NCBI GenBank assembly: GCA_035512595.1
Contig: DATKDU010000467.1
Coordinates: 1-8,313, forward strand
Length of the DNA stretch: 8,313 nucleotides
Reading direction: 5' to 3'
DNA from: DATKDU01 sp035512595
GTDB taxonomy: Bacteria; Planctomycetota; Planctomycetia; Pirellulales; Pirellulaceae
The notes beneath the pieces are model-generated. The model was not told the origin of the DNA. It searched no databases and saw nothing but the letters and a program-made list of their open reading frames with translations. Every line of letters starts with the position of its first letter. The stretch's first letter is position 1. The translations under genes were made by a program, and so were the position numbers. Shown in pieces: positions 1 through 5,877 of this stretch.

Positions 1-1440
1 CGCGGCCGTGTACCGCAGCGGCAGTCCGTCGAACTCCTGCATCTCGTCACCGGTGAACTCCAGCTCTTCGCGGCGGCGGGCCAGCTCGTCGAGCCGCTGC
101 TCGATCTGCAGCCGGCGACGGAGCAAGGCGACCTTCTGCCCTGCCTCGGCCAGCGATTCCTGCAAGTCTTCGGCCCGGCGGCCGCGGGCGGCAGTCGTGA
201 ACTTGCCCGACAGGTGTTCGAAGTCCTTCTGAGCCGCGTCGAGTTCCTGTTTGGCCCGGTCGAGCTGCTCGGTCTGCTCGCGGAGGAGCATTCCGGGACG
301 GCGCAGCGCGGCAAAGGCGTCCTGCGACAATTCTTCGGGACTCGTCTTGCCGGCAATGCCGCCGAGTTGCTGCTGGATTTCGTCGTCCAGCCGCTGAATC
401 TCGGCGCGGAGCTTTTTGATCTGACCGTCGAGCGTGGTGAGCCACTGCGCCTGATCTCCAAGCGCGTCGATCCGCGTGGCGTGATTGAGGACCTGCTTGT
501 CGGTTTCCAGGCCGTGGGCGTCGGTCTTGAGCCGTTTGCGTTCGGCGGCCATTCGTCGCAGCCGCCGCTTCTCGCGGATCACGCGGCGGCGGAGGGCGTG
601 CATTTTTTCGACCGCCCGCTCGGGAAGCTGGGGGATGTCGCGGAGCTCGTCGAGCCTTTTGTCGATCTCCGTGCGCGAGTTCCACAGCGGCTGGACGTCG
701 AGTGCCGCCTTGAGAAGCCGGTGATGGGCGTCGGTCCGCTCCAGCGCCAGCGAGAGTTCGGCCGCTTCCTCAGCCAGCGCTAGGCGCTGCGCGGAAAGCT
801 CGCCGTAGCGGCGCGTGCCGGCGGAGAGGGACGCGAGCTGATCGGTCAGTTGCTGCTGGCGGGCAGTGAGCTGCGGGATCTGCGACGGCTCGTCGCTGGT
901 GGAGAGCAGGCTTTCGCGGGCCTTGGCCAGGTCGCGAATGACATCGATGATCGAAACCCGGTCGAGCCCGGTTGTCAGCTTATAGAGCAGCTCGGCAGCC
1001 GTCGTGTCGTCGAGCGTGCCCAGTTCCTGAATCTCCCGCAGGCCGCAGGCAAAGACGTTGTTGAACGTCGGCTCGTCCACTCCCGCCAGAAGCAAACCAA
1101 GATGTGCCGCATCGCGCGGCTTGTCCTGCCCGTCGAGGACGGTGAGGCGGCCCCGATCGTCGGCAATATCAGCCGCCGGCCCGCCCCGCTCGAGCGTGAA
1201 GTCAGCCCCGCCGGCATCCACCCGCAGCCGGCCACCCGCCGTGCCGCCGTTCACGGGAGGTAAATAGCGTGACCGCCGCTCGGCGGAGAAGCCGTACAGC
1301 ACCGTGCGGACGAACTGCATGACCGTCGTCTTGCCCGCCTCGTTGGGGCCGAAGAAGACGGTCACCCCTTCGGGGAGCTCGTCGATCTTCAGCCCCTTCC
1401 AGACGCCGAAGCCGTCGATCTGGATGTCTTTGATTCGCAT
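1..1440 (-). CDS. YhaN/SbcC-like SMC-type ATPase, N-terminal part (runs off the left edge)
   Basis: The frame is open from an ATG at 1440-1438 to the window edge, giving 480 residues with no stop. The N-terminus (MRIKDIQIDGFGVW) is the standard opening of YhaN-type AAA ATPases. A perfect Walker A motif, GPNEAGKT, is at residues 31-38. Residues 113-165 (LGLLLAG, TFNNVFACGLREIQELGTL) match the conserved lid segment of this family. From about 185 onwards the protein is rich in Leu, Glu, Arg and Gln with coiled-coil character (about 185-250 and 270-475), as in SbcC/Rad50-like arms; Walker B and the signature motif should lie beyond the window. By family it would be a cytoplasmic DNA-repair ATPase acting with a SbcD/YhaO nuclease subunit. 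The YhaO-like gene ends 56 bp upstream, so the two are probably co-transcribed. No strong ribosome-binding site is visible before this start. Family assignment is confident; the exact DNA-processing role is inferred. Confidence 0.9.
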   Translation of the reverse strand, partial: MRIKDIQIDGFGVWKGLKIDELPEGVTVFFGPNEAGKTTVMQFVRTVLYGFSAERRSRYLPPVNGGTAGGRLRVDAGGADFTLERGGPAADIADDRGRLTVLDGQDKPRDAAHLGLLLAGVDEPTFNNVFACGLREIQELGTLDDTTAAELLYKLTTGLDRVSIIDVIRDLAKARESLLSTSDEPSQIPQLTARQQQLTDQLASLSAGTRRYGELSAQRLALAEEAAELSLALERTDAHHRLLKAALDVQPLWNSRTEIDKRLDELRDIPQLPERAVEKMHALRRRVIREKRRLRRMAAERKRLKTDAHGLETDKQVLNHATRIDALGDQAQWLTTLDGQIKKLRAEIQRLDDEIQQQLGGIAGKTSPEELSQDAFAALRRPGMLLREQTEQLDRAKQELDAAQKDFEHLSGKFTTAARGRRAEDLQESLAEAGQKVALLRRRLQIEQRLDELARRREELEFTGDEMQEFDGLPLRYTAA

Positions 1441-1470
1441 GACGCAATTCCGTTGCGGGGAGGAGAGTGG

Positions 1471-1496
1471 TCAGGGTTCAGGGTTCAGGGTTCAGG
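1471..1496. repeat. Tandem heptamer TCAGGGT, 3.7 copies (left arm of inverted array 1)
   Basis: Units begin at 1471, 1478 and 1485, with a partial copy at 1492. The array fills most of the gap between the phosphoesterase stop and the YhaN-like start. Read as CAGGnnn with a 7-bp period, it is the inverted counterpart of the nnnCCTG array at 1521-1569, separated by 24 nt. The minus strand carries a TGA in every frame of this array, and the phosphoesterase terminates at its edge (stop 1499-1497). Confidence 0.9.
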
Positions 1497-2843
1497 TCAG
1501 ACAGCTAACCGCGACAACTGTTTCCTGTCTCCTGCTTCCTGTCTCCTGTCCCCTGTTTCCTGTCTCCTGTCGTCCTTCTCAAACAGCCCCTCCTCCGCCC
1601 CCAGCAGCTGCGCGCCCAGCGCCGCCGCCTCGCTCAGCACGTCGCTCCTGGTCTCAGCGGACATCCACTCGGCGAGCTTCAGGCGGTCCGTTTCCGCCAT
1701 GCTTTCCGGCAAATAGCCCGACACGTCCAGCGGCTCGGCATTCGCCGACTGCTGCTCGTGCACCACGCGGAGAAAATCGCCGAGCATCGAATCTTCATCT
1801 TCCCAGCCGCGGGGGAGCATCGACGCGTCGTCCATGCGAACCGCCAAGGGCCAGGCGGGGGGTTCCTCGCGGCCAAATTCGCTGCGGAGCCAGTCCAAGA
1901 GGTCGCCGCACCACTGCCGTTTTTGATAAGGCGTTCCCAATCGCTCGCCGCCGTGCAGCGTCCACTGCACGAGCAGCGGCCGGTTTTGCGACTGTGAAAC
2001 CAAGAGCTTCATCCGCTCCGCCACGCGGCGCTTGACGTCGCCGCGTGCTTCTTCCTTCTCGATGGTCAGATGCTCGTCGTGCCAGCGGACCAGGTCGGTG
2101 GCCAGGAACTGCGTCCGCACGGTCCGCTCGTCGCTGATGTGGACCAGCGTGCAGCCGTGCGGGCCGCTCTCGTCGAGCCCCCGCCCCTGCGGCGAACCCG
2201 GATAGTGAATCAGCCCCGCCGCATGCCATTCGGCCGCATCTTCGCCGCCCAATCGCCGCACGGAAAGCGACTGGCGATCGTGCCGGCTGCCTAGAGCCCA
2301 ATAGTCGATCGGCCGCGCGGCCAAACGCTCGACGTCGGCCCGGCCGTAGGTAATGCCGATGGATGCCAGTCCGCCGCTGTCGCCGCCAAAGTCGGCTGCT
2401 TGGATGGTTGTCGTTCCCGCGAAACTGCGGCCGATCAGATTGGCCAGTGCCTTTTCGCCGCGGAAGTGCGACACTTCCTCGGTTTTGAACGTTGGAAAAA
2501 CTTGCACGCTGGCGGGCAGTTTCACCGCCGCGGGCCACTCCGCCGGCTCATCGACTTTCCCGGCCGCCCAGTAGGTGGCAATGCCCTGCCCTTCGAGCCG
2601 TTCAAACTGCTCGACGAGAAAGGCAATGCCGCGGGGTCCGGCCAGATGGACATCGAGCAGATCCCCCGAAAGGATCACAAAATCAACGTGTTCGGCAATT
2701 GCCGAGTCGAAGACGCGCTGAGCCGCCTGGTAGGGCGCCTCCAGCAGCGCGTCCTTGAGTGCCGCTGGCAATTCGACAAGCCCGTGCGGGGCTGCTTCCA
2801 GATGGAAATCGCTGGCGTGCAGGAAGCGTACCAACCCAGACAT
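1497..2843 (-). CDS. SbcD/YhaO-like metallophosphoesterase (DNA repair exonuclease family) with degenerate active site
   Basis: This is a 448-residue protein. The ATG at 2843 is preceded by GGAGGGG at good spacing, supporting the start. The calcineurin-like/Mre11 fold is recognisable: FLHASDFHLE (Asp12, His14), ILSGDLLD (Asp61) and the family segment HYPGSPQGRGLDESGPHGC near residues 213-231. The usual GNHD box reads GKVD (residues 95-98), losing the ligand Asn and catalytic His. The usual GHxH reads GSRH (185-188), losing one His. No His is seen in the ITYGRAD segment (164-170), where the other conserved His is expected. The family cleaves DNA ends in complex with an SMC-like ATPase; the partner gene follows 56 bp downstream. 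Nuclease activity here is doubtful, and a structural or regulatory role is possible. The last 20 or so residues (RRQETGD, RRQEAGD, RKQ) are encoded by a 7-bp repeat array and are probably not part of the ancestral protein. Confidence 0.88.
   Translation of the reverse strand: MSGLVRFLHASDFHLEAAPHGLVELPAALKDALLEAPYQAAQRVFDSAIAEHVDFVILSGDLLDVHLAGPRGIAFLVEQFERLEGQGIATYWAAGKVDEPAEWPAAVKLPASVQVFPTFKTEEVSHFRGEKALANLIGRSFAGTTTIQAADFGGDSGGLASIGITYGRADVERLAARPIDYWALGSRHDRQSLSVRRLGGEDAAEWHAAGLIHYPGSPQGRGLDESGPHGCTLVHISDERTVRTQFLATDLVRWHDEHLTIEKEEARGDVKRRVAERMKLLVSQSQNRPLLVQWTLHGGERLGTPYQKRQWCGDLLDWLRSEFGREEPPAWPLAVRMDDASMLPRGWEDEDSMLGDFLRVVHEQQSANAEPLDVSGYLPESMAETDRLKLAEWMSAETRSDVLSEAAALGAQLLGAEEGLFEKDDRRQETGDRRQEAGDRKQLSRLAV
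1521..1569. repeat. Tandem heptamer TNTCCTG, 7 copies (right arm of inverted array 1), inside the phosphoesterase 3' end
   Basis: Seven consecutive 7-bp units fill exactly 49 bp: TTTCCTG, TCTCCTG, CTTCCTG, TCTCCTG, TCCCCTG, TTTCCTG, TCTCCTG. All share CCTG. On the minus strand they are CAGGnnn, the same core as the array at 1471-1496 in opposite orientation. They are translated as the C-terminal heptapeptide repeats of the phosphoesterase. Confidence 0.92.
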
Positions 2844-2875
2844 GAGACCCCTCCGTGGAGTGCGTCAAAAGCGGC

Positions 2876-2881
2876 AGTTTA
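2876..2881 (-). promoter_or_regulatory. Possible -10 element for the phosphoesterase gene
   Basis: The minus strand reads GCTAAACTGCC here. TAAACT matches 4 of 6 bases of the sigma70 -10 box and would start transcription about 25-30 nt before the ATG at 2843. No matching -35 box is seen. The call is weak and rests on position and the GCTANACT context. Confidence 0.25.
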
Positions 2882-2925
2882 GCGGAAACAGGGGAGAGGG
2901 ACTATGTCGGTTTGGGGTGCTAGCA

Positions 2926-3016
2926 GATTGCGGATTGCAGATTGCGGATTGCGGATTGGAGGCAGGGCAATTGAAGCAGGATTCAATCCGCAATCTGCAA
3001 TCCGCAATCCGCAATC
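2926..3016. repeat. Inverted heptamer array GATTGCG (array 2), 3' side of the radical SAM gene
   Basis: The left arm 2926-2958 has five GATTG cores separated by CG, CA, CG, CG. The spacer 2959-2983 is 25 nt. The right arm 2984-3016 has five CAATC cores whose reverse complement has separators CG, CG, CA, CG. The 33-bp arms could fold into a long hairpin with two mismatches; the variant CA unit is shifted by one repeat between arms. The right arm is translated as the C-terminal tail (IADCGLQIAD) of the radical SAM protein. The array lies in the gap before the phosphoesterase gene. Confidence 0.93.
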
Positions 3017-3993
3017 GCTCCCCCGTACGCTTTCCCCTGCCACGTATCCCTCCGCTCCATCTCCTGGCGCAAGGCCAGCAGCACTCCCGGCTTATCGAGG
3101 CACCAGGAGGGGCCGACGAAGTATTCGGGGGGCGCGTCGCCGCTGATCCGCTCGACGATCATGTCCGGGGGCAATAGTTCCAGGAAATCGACCAGCGCCG
3201 CGATATACTCGTCGCGGCTCAGCAGCGTCGCCTCGCCGCGCTGGACCTGCTCGGCCAGCGGCGTGTCTTTGACGGCGTACAGATTGTGAATTTTGATCGC
3301 GTCGGGCTTCTGGCGGGCCATCTCGCGGGCGGTGGCGAGCATGTCGTCGTGCGATTCGCCGGGAAGGCCGAGAATGATGTGAGCGCAGATTTCGAAACCC
3401 CGTCCGCGGCTGCGCTGCATGGCGTCCACAAAGGAGTCGTAGTGGTGGCCACGGTTCATCCAGTCGAGCGACCGGTCGTGGATCGTCTGCACGCCGTATT
3501 CGACCGACAGATACGTCCGCCGACCGATCTCCTCGAGCAGATCGAGCACGTCATCGGGGACGCAATCGGGCCGCGTGCCAATCGCCAGACCAATCACCTG
3601 CGTATGCGCCAGGGCTCGCTCATACACTTCCCGCAGCTTTTTAACTGGGGCGTAGGTGTTCGTCGCCGGCTGGAAATAAGCGAGAAACTGGTCGCAAGTA
3701 TAGCGAGTCTTGAGCCGCCGGATGCCATCGGTGATCTGGTCGAGCACGTCCTGCCGCCGGACGCGGCGGCTGGGGCTGAAGCTGCGGTTGTCGCAGAACG
3801 TGCAGCCGCCCGTGGTGACCGTGCCGTCCACGTTGGGGCAGGTGAACCCGGCGTCCACGCTCACCTTCTGCACTCGCTGGCCAAAGCGTTTTCGCAGATA
3901 GTAGCTGTACGAATAATAGCGGAGGCCAGCGGAACGCCATTGCGGATTGCAGATTGCCGATTGCCGATTGGGGGGGAGCGACTTGGCCTTCAT
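2983..3993 (-). CDS. TIGR01212/YhcC-family radical SAM protein
   Basis: The core YYSYSYYLRKRFG, KVSVDAGFTCPNVDG, GGCTFCDNRSFSPSRR is characteristic of the TIGR01212 (YhcC) radical SAM family. The [4Fe-4S] cysteines are in FTCPN and GGCTFC, residues 52, 64 and 67 from the start chosen here. Later family segments are present: FLAYFQPATNTYAP, GLAIGTRPDCVPDD, LSVEYGVQTIHDRSLDWMNRGH, HIILGLPGES, AIKIHNLYAVKDTPLAEQ. The enzymes cleave S-adenosylmethionine reductively; the substrate of this family is not firmly known. The frame also has an ATG at 4050 (355 residues). I chose 3993 (336 residues) because everything upstream is repeat-derived (NCGLRISDCGL). Neither start has a good ribosome-binding site, and repeat sequence also lies between 3993 and the conserved Trp near 3937, so the true start is unclear. 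The last 10 residues (IADCGLQIAD) are also repeat-encoded. Family is confident; both ends are uncertain. Confidence 0.9.
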   Translation of the reverse strand: MKAKSLPPNRQSAICNPQWRSAGLRYYSYSYYLRKRFGQRVQKVSVDAGFTCPNVDGTVTTGGCTFCDNRSFSPSRRVRRQDVLDQITDGIRRLKTRYTCDQFLAYFQPATNTYAPVKKLREVYERALAHTQVIGLAIGTRPDCVPDDVLDLLEEIGRRTYLSVEYGVQTIHDRSLDWMNRGHHYDSFVDAMQRSRGRGFEICAHIILGLPGESHDDMLATAREMARQKPDAIKIHNLYAVKDTPLAEQVQRGEATLLSRDEYIAALVDFLELLPPDMIVERISGDAPPEYFVGPSWCLDKPGVLLALRQEMERRDTWQGKAYGGAIADCGLQIAD

Positions 3994-4047
3994 GTCTTTC
4001 AATCCGCAATCTGAAATCCGCAATCCGCAATTGGACGATCCGCAATT
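3939..4047. repeat. Inverted heptamer array GATTGCC/GATTGCG (array 3), 5' side of the radical SAM gene
   Basis: The left arm 3939-3970 contains ATTGCG, GATTGCA, GATTGCC, GATTGCC, GATTG. The spacer 3971-3999 is 29 nt and includes the ATG at 3993. The right arm 4000-4031 contains CAATCCG, CAATCTG, AAATCCG, CAATCCG, CAATT, with a further degenerate GATCCGCAATT to 4047. It has the same heptamer and arm orientation as array 2 about 1 kb away. It overlaps the first codons of the radical SAM gene, so the start of that gene lies in repeat DNA. Confidence 0.9.
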
Positions 4048-4049
4048 CA

Positions 4050-4078
4050 TTGACTGCGCTTAGCCGCACAGATAGACT
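4050..4078 (+). promoter_or_regulatory. Candidate sigma70 promoter upstream of the FHA gene
   Basis: TTGACT (4050-4055; 5 of 6 to consensus) and TAGACT (4073-4078; 4 of 6) are separated by 17 bp. Transcription would begin near 4085, about 100 nt before the FHA start. A second possible -10, TACGAT at 4141-4146, sits closer to the gene but lacks a -35 box. Which one is used cannot be decided from the sequence. Confidence 0.3.
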
Positions 4079-4139
4079 GGTTCTGGGAGGTCGCGGAAGG
4101 ACACACTCGGAACAGAGGGGCTGCTCGGGGGAATTCCAG

Positions 4140-4151
4140 CTACGATCGTAG
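4140..4151. promoter_or_regulatory. 12-bp perfect palindrome CTACGATCGTAG upstream of the FHA gene
   Basis: The palindrome ends 32 bp before the FHA start codon. A symmetric site at this position could be an operator, but 12-bp palindromes also occur by chance. It overlaps the possible -10 TACGAT. No function is claimed. Confidence 0.3.
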
Positions 4152-4183
4152 GAATCCTCAGTGCCCCCGACAAGGGAAGCAGT

Positions 4184-4645
4184 ATGTACGGCGAACTAGT
4201 GCCGGTGGGCGGCGGCGACCCCATCCCGCTCCTAAAGAAGAGTCTCCTCGTTGGCCGTCGTGAGTCGTGCGACATTGTCTTGCGGTTCGGCAACGTCTCG
4301 GGCAACCACTGCCAGTTGTCGGTCGAAAGCGGCTACTGGTACGTGCAGGACCTCAACAGCCAGAACGGGACGAAGGTCAACGGCTCGCGGATCACCCGCA
4401 AGCGGCTCGATCCGGGAGCGACCCTCTCGGTTGCCAAGCAAAAGTACGAGCTGCGCTACAATCCGGTCGAACTCGGCGCGGTTGGCCCCCCGCCCAGCGA
4501 CGACGAGGACATCGTCAACATCATGGGCAAGTCGCTCCTGGAAAGCGCCGGTCTCCAGCGCCGGGCCGACCCCTACAACCGCCGCTACGACGTGACCAGC
4601 AATTCGCCCAACCAGATGAAGCGCCGCGACAGGCGGGAAGACTGA
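4184..4645 (+). CDS. Small FHA-domain protein
   Basis: This is a 153-residue protein. The ATG at 4184 is preceded by AAGGGA at 7-8 nt. The FHA core occupies about residues 20-95: LVGRRESCDIVL (Gly24-Arg25), VSGNHCQL (Ser39, His42), DLNSQNGTKVNG (Asn58 to Gly67). These are the residues that recognise phosphothreonine peptides in FHA domains, so binding is probably intact. The C-terminal third, after LRYNP, contains PPPSDDEDI, IMGKSLLESAGLQRR and a very basic end (MKRRDRRED). There is no signal peptide or membrane segment, so it should be a cytoplasmic adaptor for Ser/Thr kinase signalling. No kinase or phosphatase gene is adjacent; the divergent neighbour is the radical SAM gene and the convergent one the epimerase gene. 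The binding partner cannot be inferred. Confidence 0.9.
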   Translation: MYGELVPVGGGDPIPLLKKSLLVGRRESCDIVLRFGNVSGNHCQLSVESGYWYVQDLNSQNGTKVNGSRITRKRLDPGATLSVAKQKYELRYNPVELGAVGPPPSDDEDIVNIMGKSLLESAGLQRRADPYNRRYDVTSNSPNQMKRRDRRED

Positions 4646-4654
4646 ATTCTAGTT

Positions 4655-4724
4655 TCGAGTTCCGAGTTCAAGGTATAACGCTCAAAGTTCTAACTTTGAA
4701 CTTTGAATCTTGAACTTTGAACTT
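4655..4724. repeat. Inverted heptamer array AGTTC/GAACT (array 4) between convergent genes
   Basis: The left arm (about 4655-4671) has GAGTTC units 7 bp apart. After a 24-nt spacer (4672-4695) the right arm has TGAACTT-type units at 4697, 4704, 4711 and 4718. The spacer itself holds one more inverted pair, CAAAGTT then AACTTTG at 4683-4698. The array fills the junction between the FHA stop and the epimerase C-terminus, and the minus strand is read into the epimerase as its last residues (VQSSRFKVQS). It might also act as a bidirectional terminator, but no T-tract follows. Confidence 0.85.
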
Positions 4725-5523
4725 GCGTCCACTCCTTCCACTGCCGCAGCGAGTCGCACAGCAGGTTCTCGTAGTCGCACGACTCGATCTCTTCTCCCAG
4801 CAGTTCGATCTCGAACGGGCCGCCATAGCCGGCCTCAGTCAGCTCGCGAACCAGTCGCGGCAGCGGCACGCTCCCCGTCCCCAGCGGGCAGCGATTCCGC
4901 TCACCGCACGGCGCTTCCCGCCCATCCGACAGTTGCACCAGCGCCAAGTGGGGCGATAGCCGCGGCAATCGCTGGCCCAGATCGTCCGCTCTCCCCCAGT
5001 CGTAACAGTCCAGCACCAGCTTCAGGTACTTCGAGCCGAAAGTTGTCACCAGCGTCAGCGCATCGTCCAAGTCGGTCAAAAAGGTCCAGCGAACCCCCGC
5101 TGCCGGGTGCATGGGCTCCAGCGCCAGCGTCACGTGCAGCGCCTCGGCCAGCGGCAACAGCTCCTCGAGCGCCTCGCGGAGCAGCCGGCGAACGTGGTTT
5201 TGTGTGTGCAATCCCCGCGGCCCGCTGTGGACGACCAGGCAGTGCGCCCGGAGCGCCGCCGCCAGCTCGATTGCCTGTCGCCCATCTTCAACCGACTCGT
5301 CGTACGTCCAGCCTTCACTCCCGGTAAAGCCGCCGGCCCACGACAGGCTGGACACAGCCATCCGGTGCTCGGCGAGCAACTCCAGCCCCTTCTCCTCGCC
5401 GTAGTCGGAGAGCTTCTGCCGCCAGATGCCGGCGGACCGATATCCGGCGGCCGCATAACGGACGACGTCTTCTTCAAACGACCAGCGAAAGGTCGTCATC
5501 TGATTCATGGACAACTGCCACAT
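4690..5523 (-). CDS. Sugar phosphate isomerase/epimerase family protein (AP endonuclease 2-type TIM barrel)
   Basis: I place the start at ATG 5523 because AAGGGGGA lies 8 nt before it and homology-like sequence begins there (MWQLSMNQMTTFRW); this gives 277 residues. The same frame is open further upstream to 5751, but that stretch has no protein character. Putative TIM-barrel metal and catalytic residues are Glu136 (LALEPMHP), Asp172 (KLVLDCYDW), His192 to Asp200 (HLALVQLSD) and Glu238 to Glu240 (FEIELLGEEI). The fold covers xylose isomerase-like and inosose or tagatose epimerase-like enzymes, so the substrate is unknown. There is no signal peptide, so it is cytoplasmic. It is transcribed away from the P-II gene and ends in a 7-bp repeat array that encodes the last 10 or so residues; the original end was probably near RQWKEW. 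Confidence 0.88.
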   Translation of the reverse strand: MWQLSMNQMTTFRWSFEEDVVRYAAAGYRSAGIWRQKLSDYGEEKGLELLAEHRMAVSSLSWAGGFTGSEGWTYDESVEDGRQAIELAAALRAHCLVVHSGPRGLHTQNHVRRLLREALEELLPLAEALHVTLALEPMHPAAGVRWTFLTDLDDALTLVTTFGSKYLKLVLDCYDWGRADDLGQRLPRLSPHLALVQLSDGREAPCGERNRCPLGTGSVPLPRLVRELTEAGYGGPFEIELLGEEIESCDYENLLCDSLRQWKEWTQVQSSRFKVQS

Positions 5524-5581
5524 CCCGAACGTCCCCCTTGATGCGCCAGTGGTTGGATTCGCTGCGGACGAAAGAGGGAGC

Positions 5582-5610
5582 AGTATGGGCCATCGGTGAT
5601 AGTGTGTAAA
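5582..5610 (-). promoter_or_regulatory. Candidate sigma70 promoter of the epimerase gene
   Basis: On the minus strand TTTACA (5610-5605; 5 of 6 to TTGACA) and CATACT (5587-5582; 4 of 6 to TATAAT) are exactly 17 bp apart. Transcription would begin near 5575, about 50 nt before the ATG at 5523. Spacing, strand and position all fit. Confidence 0.5.
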
Positions 5611-5791
5611 GGAACGGCTAGCGGCCCGCAACTGCTTCCCGCCGGCTGCCGCCGTTTGCGGCACTCGCTGCGCACATTTCAGGCGGACCCATTCGCAAGT
5701 GCGCGAATTCAACGTGCCGTTAGCAGCCCAAATGCCACAACTTACGCCCAATTCCGCACCCTAAAGCGGACCCACGGCAAACTGACGCATG

Positions 5792-5807
5792 CGGCACGCC
5801 GATTGCG
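5792..5807 (+). promoter_or_regulatory. Sigma54 (-24/-12) promoter of the P-II operon
   Basis: The sequence CGGCACGCCGATTGCG matches the RpoN consensus TGGCACG-N4-TTGC at every core base except the first T. The invariant GG (5793-5794) and GC (5805-5806) are separated by the required 10 bp. Transcription would begin near 5818, about 60 nt before the P-II start codon. P-II genes are classic sigma54/NtrC targets, so context agrees. A weaker GGCAC-N7-GC match at 5660-5673 lacks the TT. No clear NtrC-type enhancer site was found between 5611 and 5790; nothing else is recognised in that stretch. Confidence 0.65.
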
Positions 5808-5877
5808 TCCACGCCGCCGGGGACTCAGGCGGCTGGGGATGTTTCCCTGGCGGGAACGGCATACCAGGAGAACCGCG

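Noticed and set aside
214..783. Plus-strand frame (189 codons) in the left end region
   Set aside because: The opposite strand carries a continuous YhaN-like protein with Walker A, so this is a shadow.
1471..1496. Telomere-like TTCAGGG repeat
   Set aside because: It is only 3.7 copies, internal, and part of an inverted heptamer array like those elsewhere in the window.
3286..4014. Long plus-strand reading frame (242 codons) opposite the radical SAM gene
   Set aside because: It is antisense to a clearly recognised protein, has no ribosome-binding site and is typical of shadow frames in high-GC genes.
2926..4047. CRISPR array as an explanation for the repeated GATTGC blocks
   Set aside because: The units are 7 bp, directly adjacent, without spacers between them, and appear in both orientations; no cas genes are present.
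5524..5751. 76-codon upstream extension of the epimerase frame
   Set aside because: A strong ribosome-binding site supports the start at 5523, and the extension overlaps the promoter and control region.
5596..5877. 94-codon upstream extension of the P-II frame
   Set aside because: P-II proteins begin at MIKIEAVIR with a ribosome-binding site directly upstream; the extension crosses the sigma54 promoter and has no protein character.
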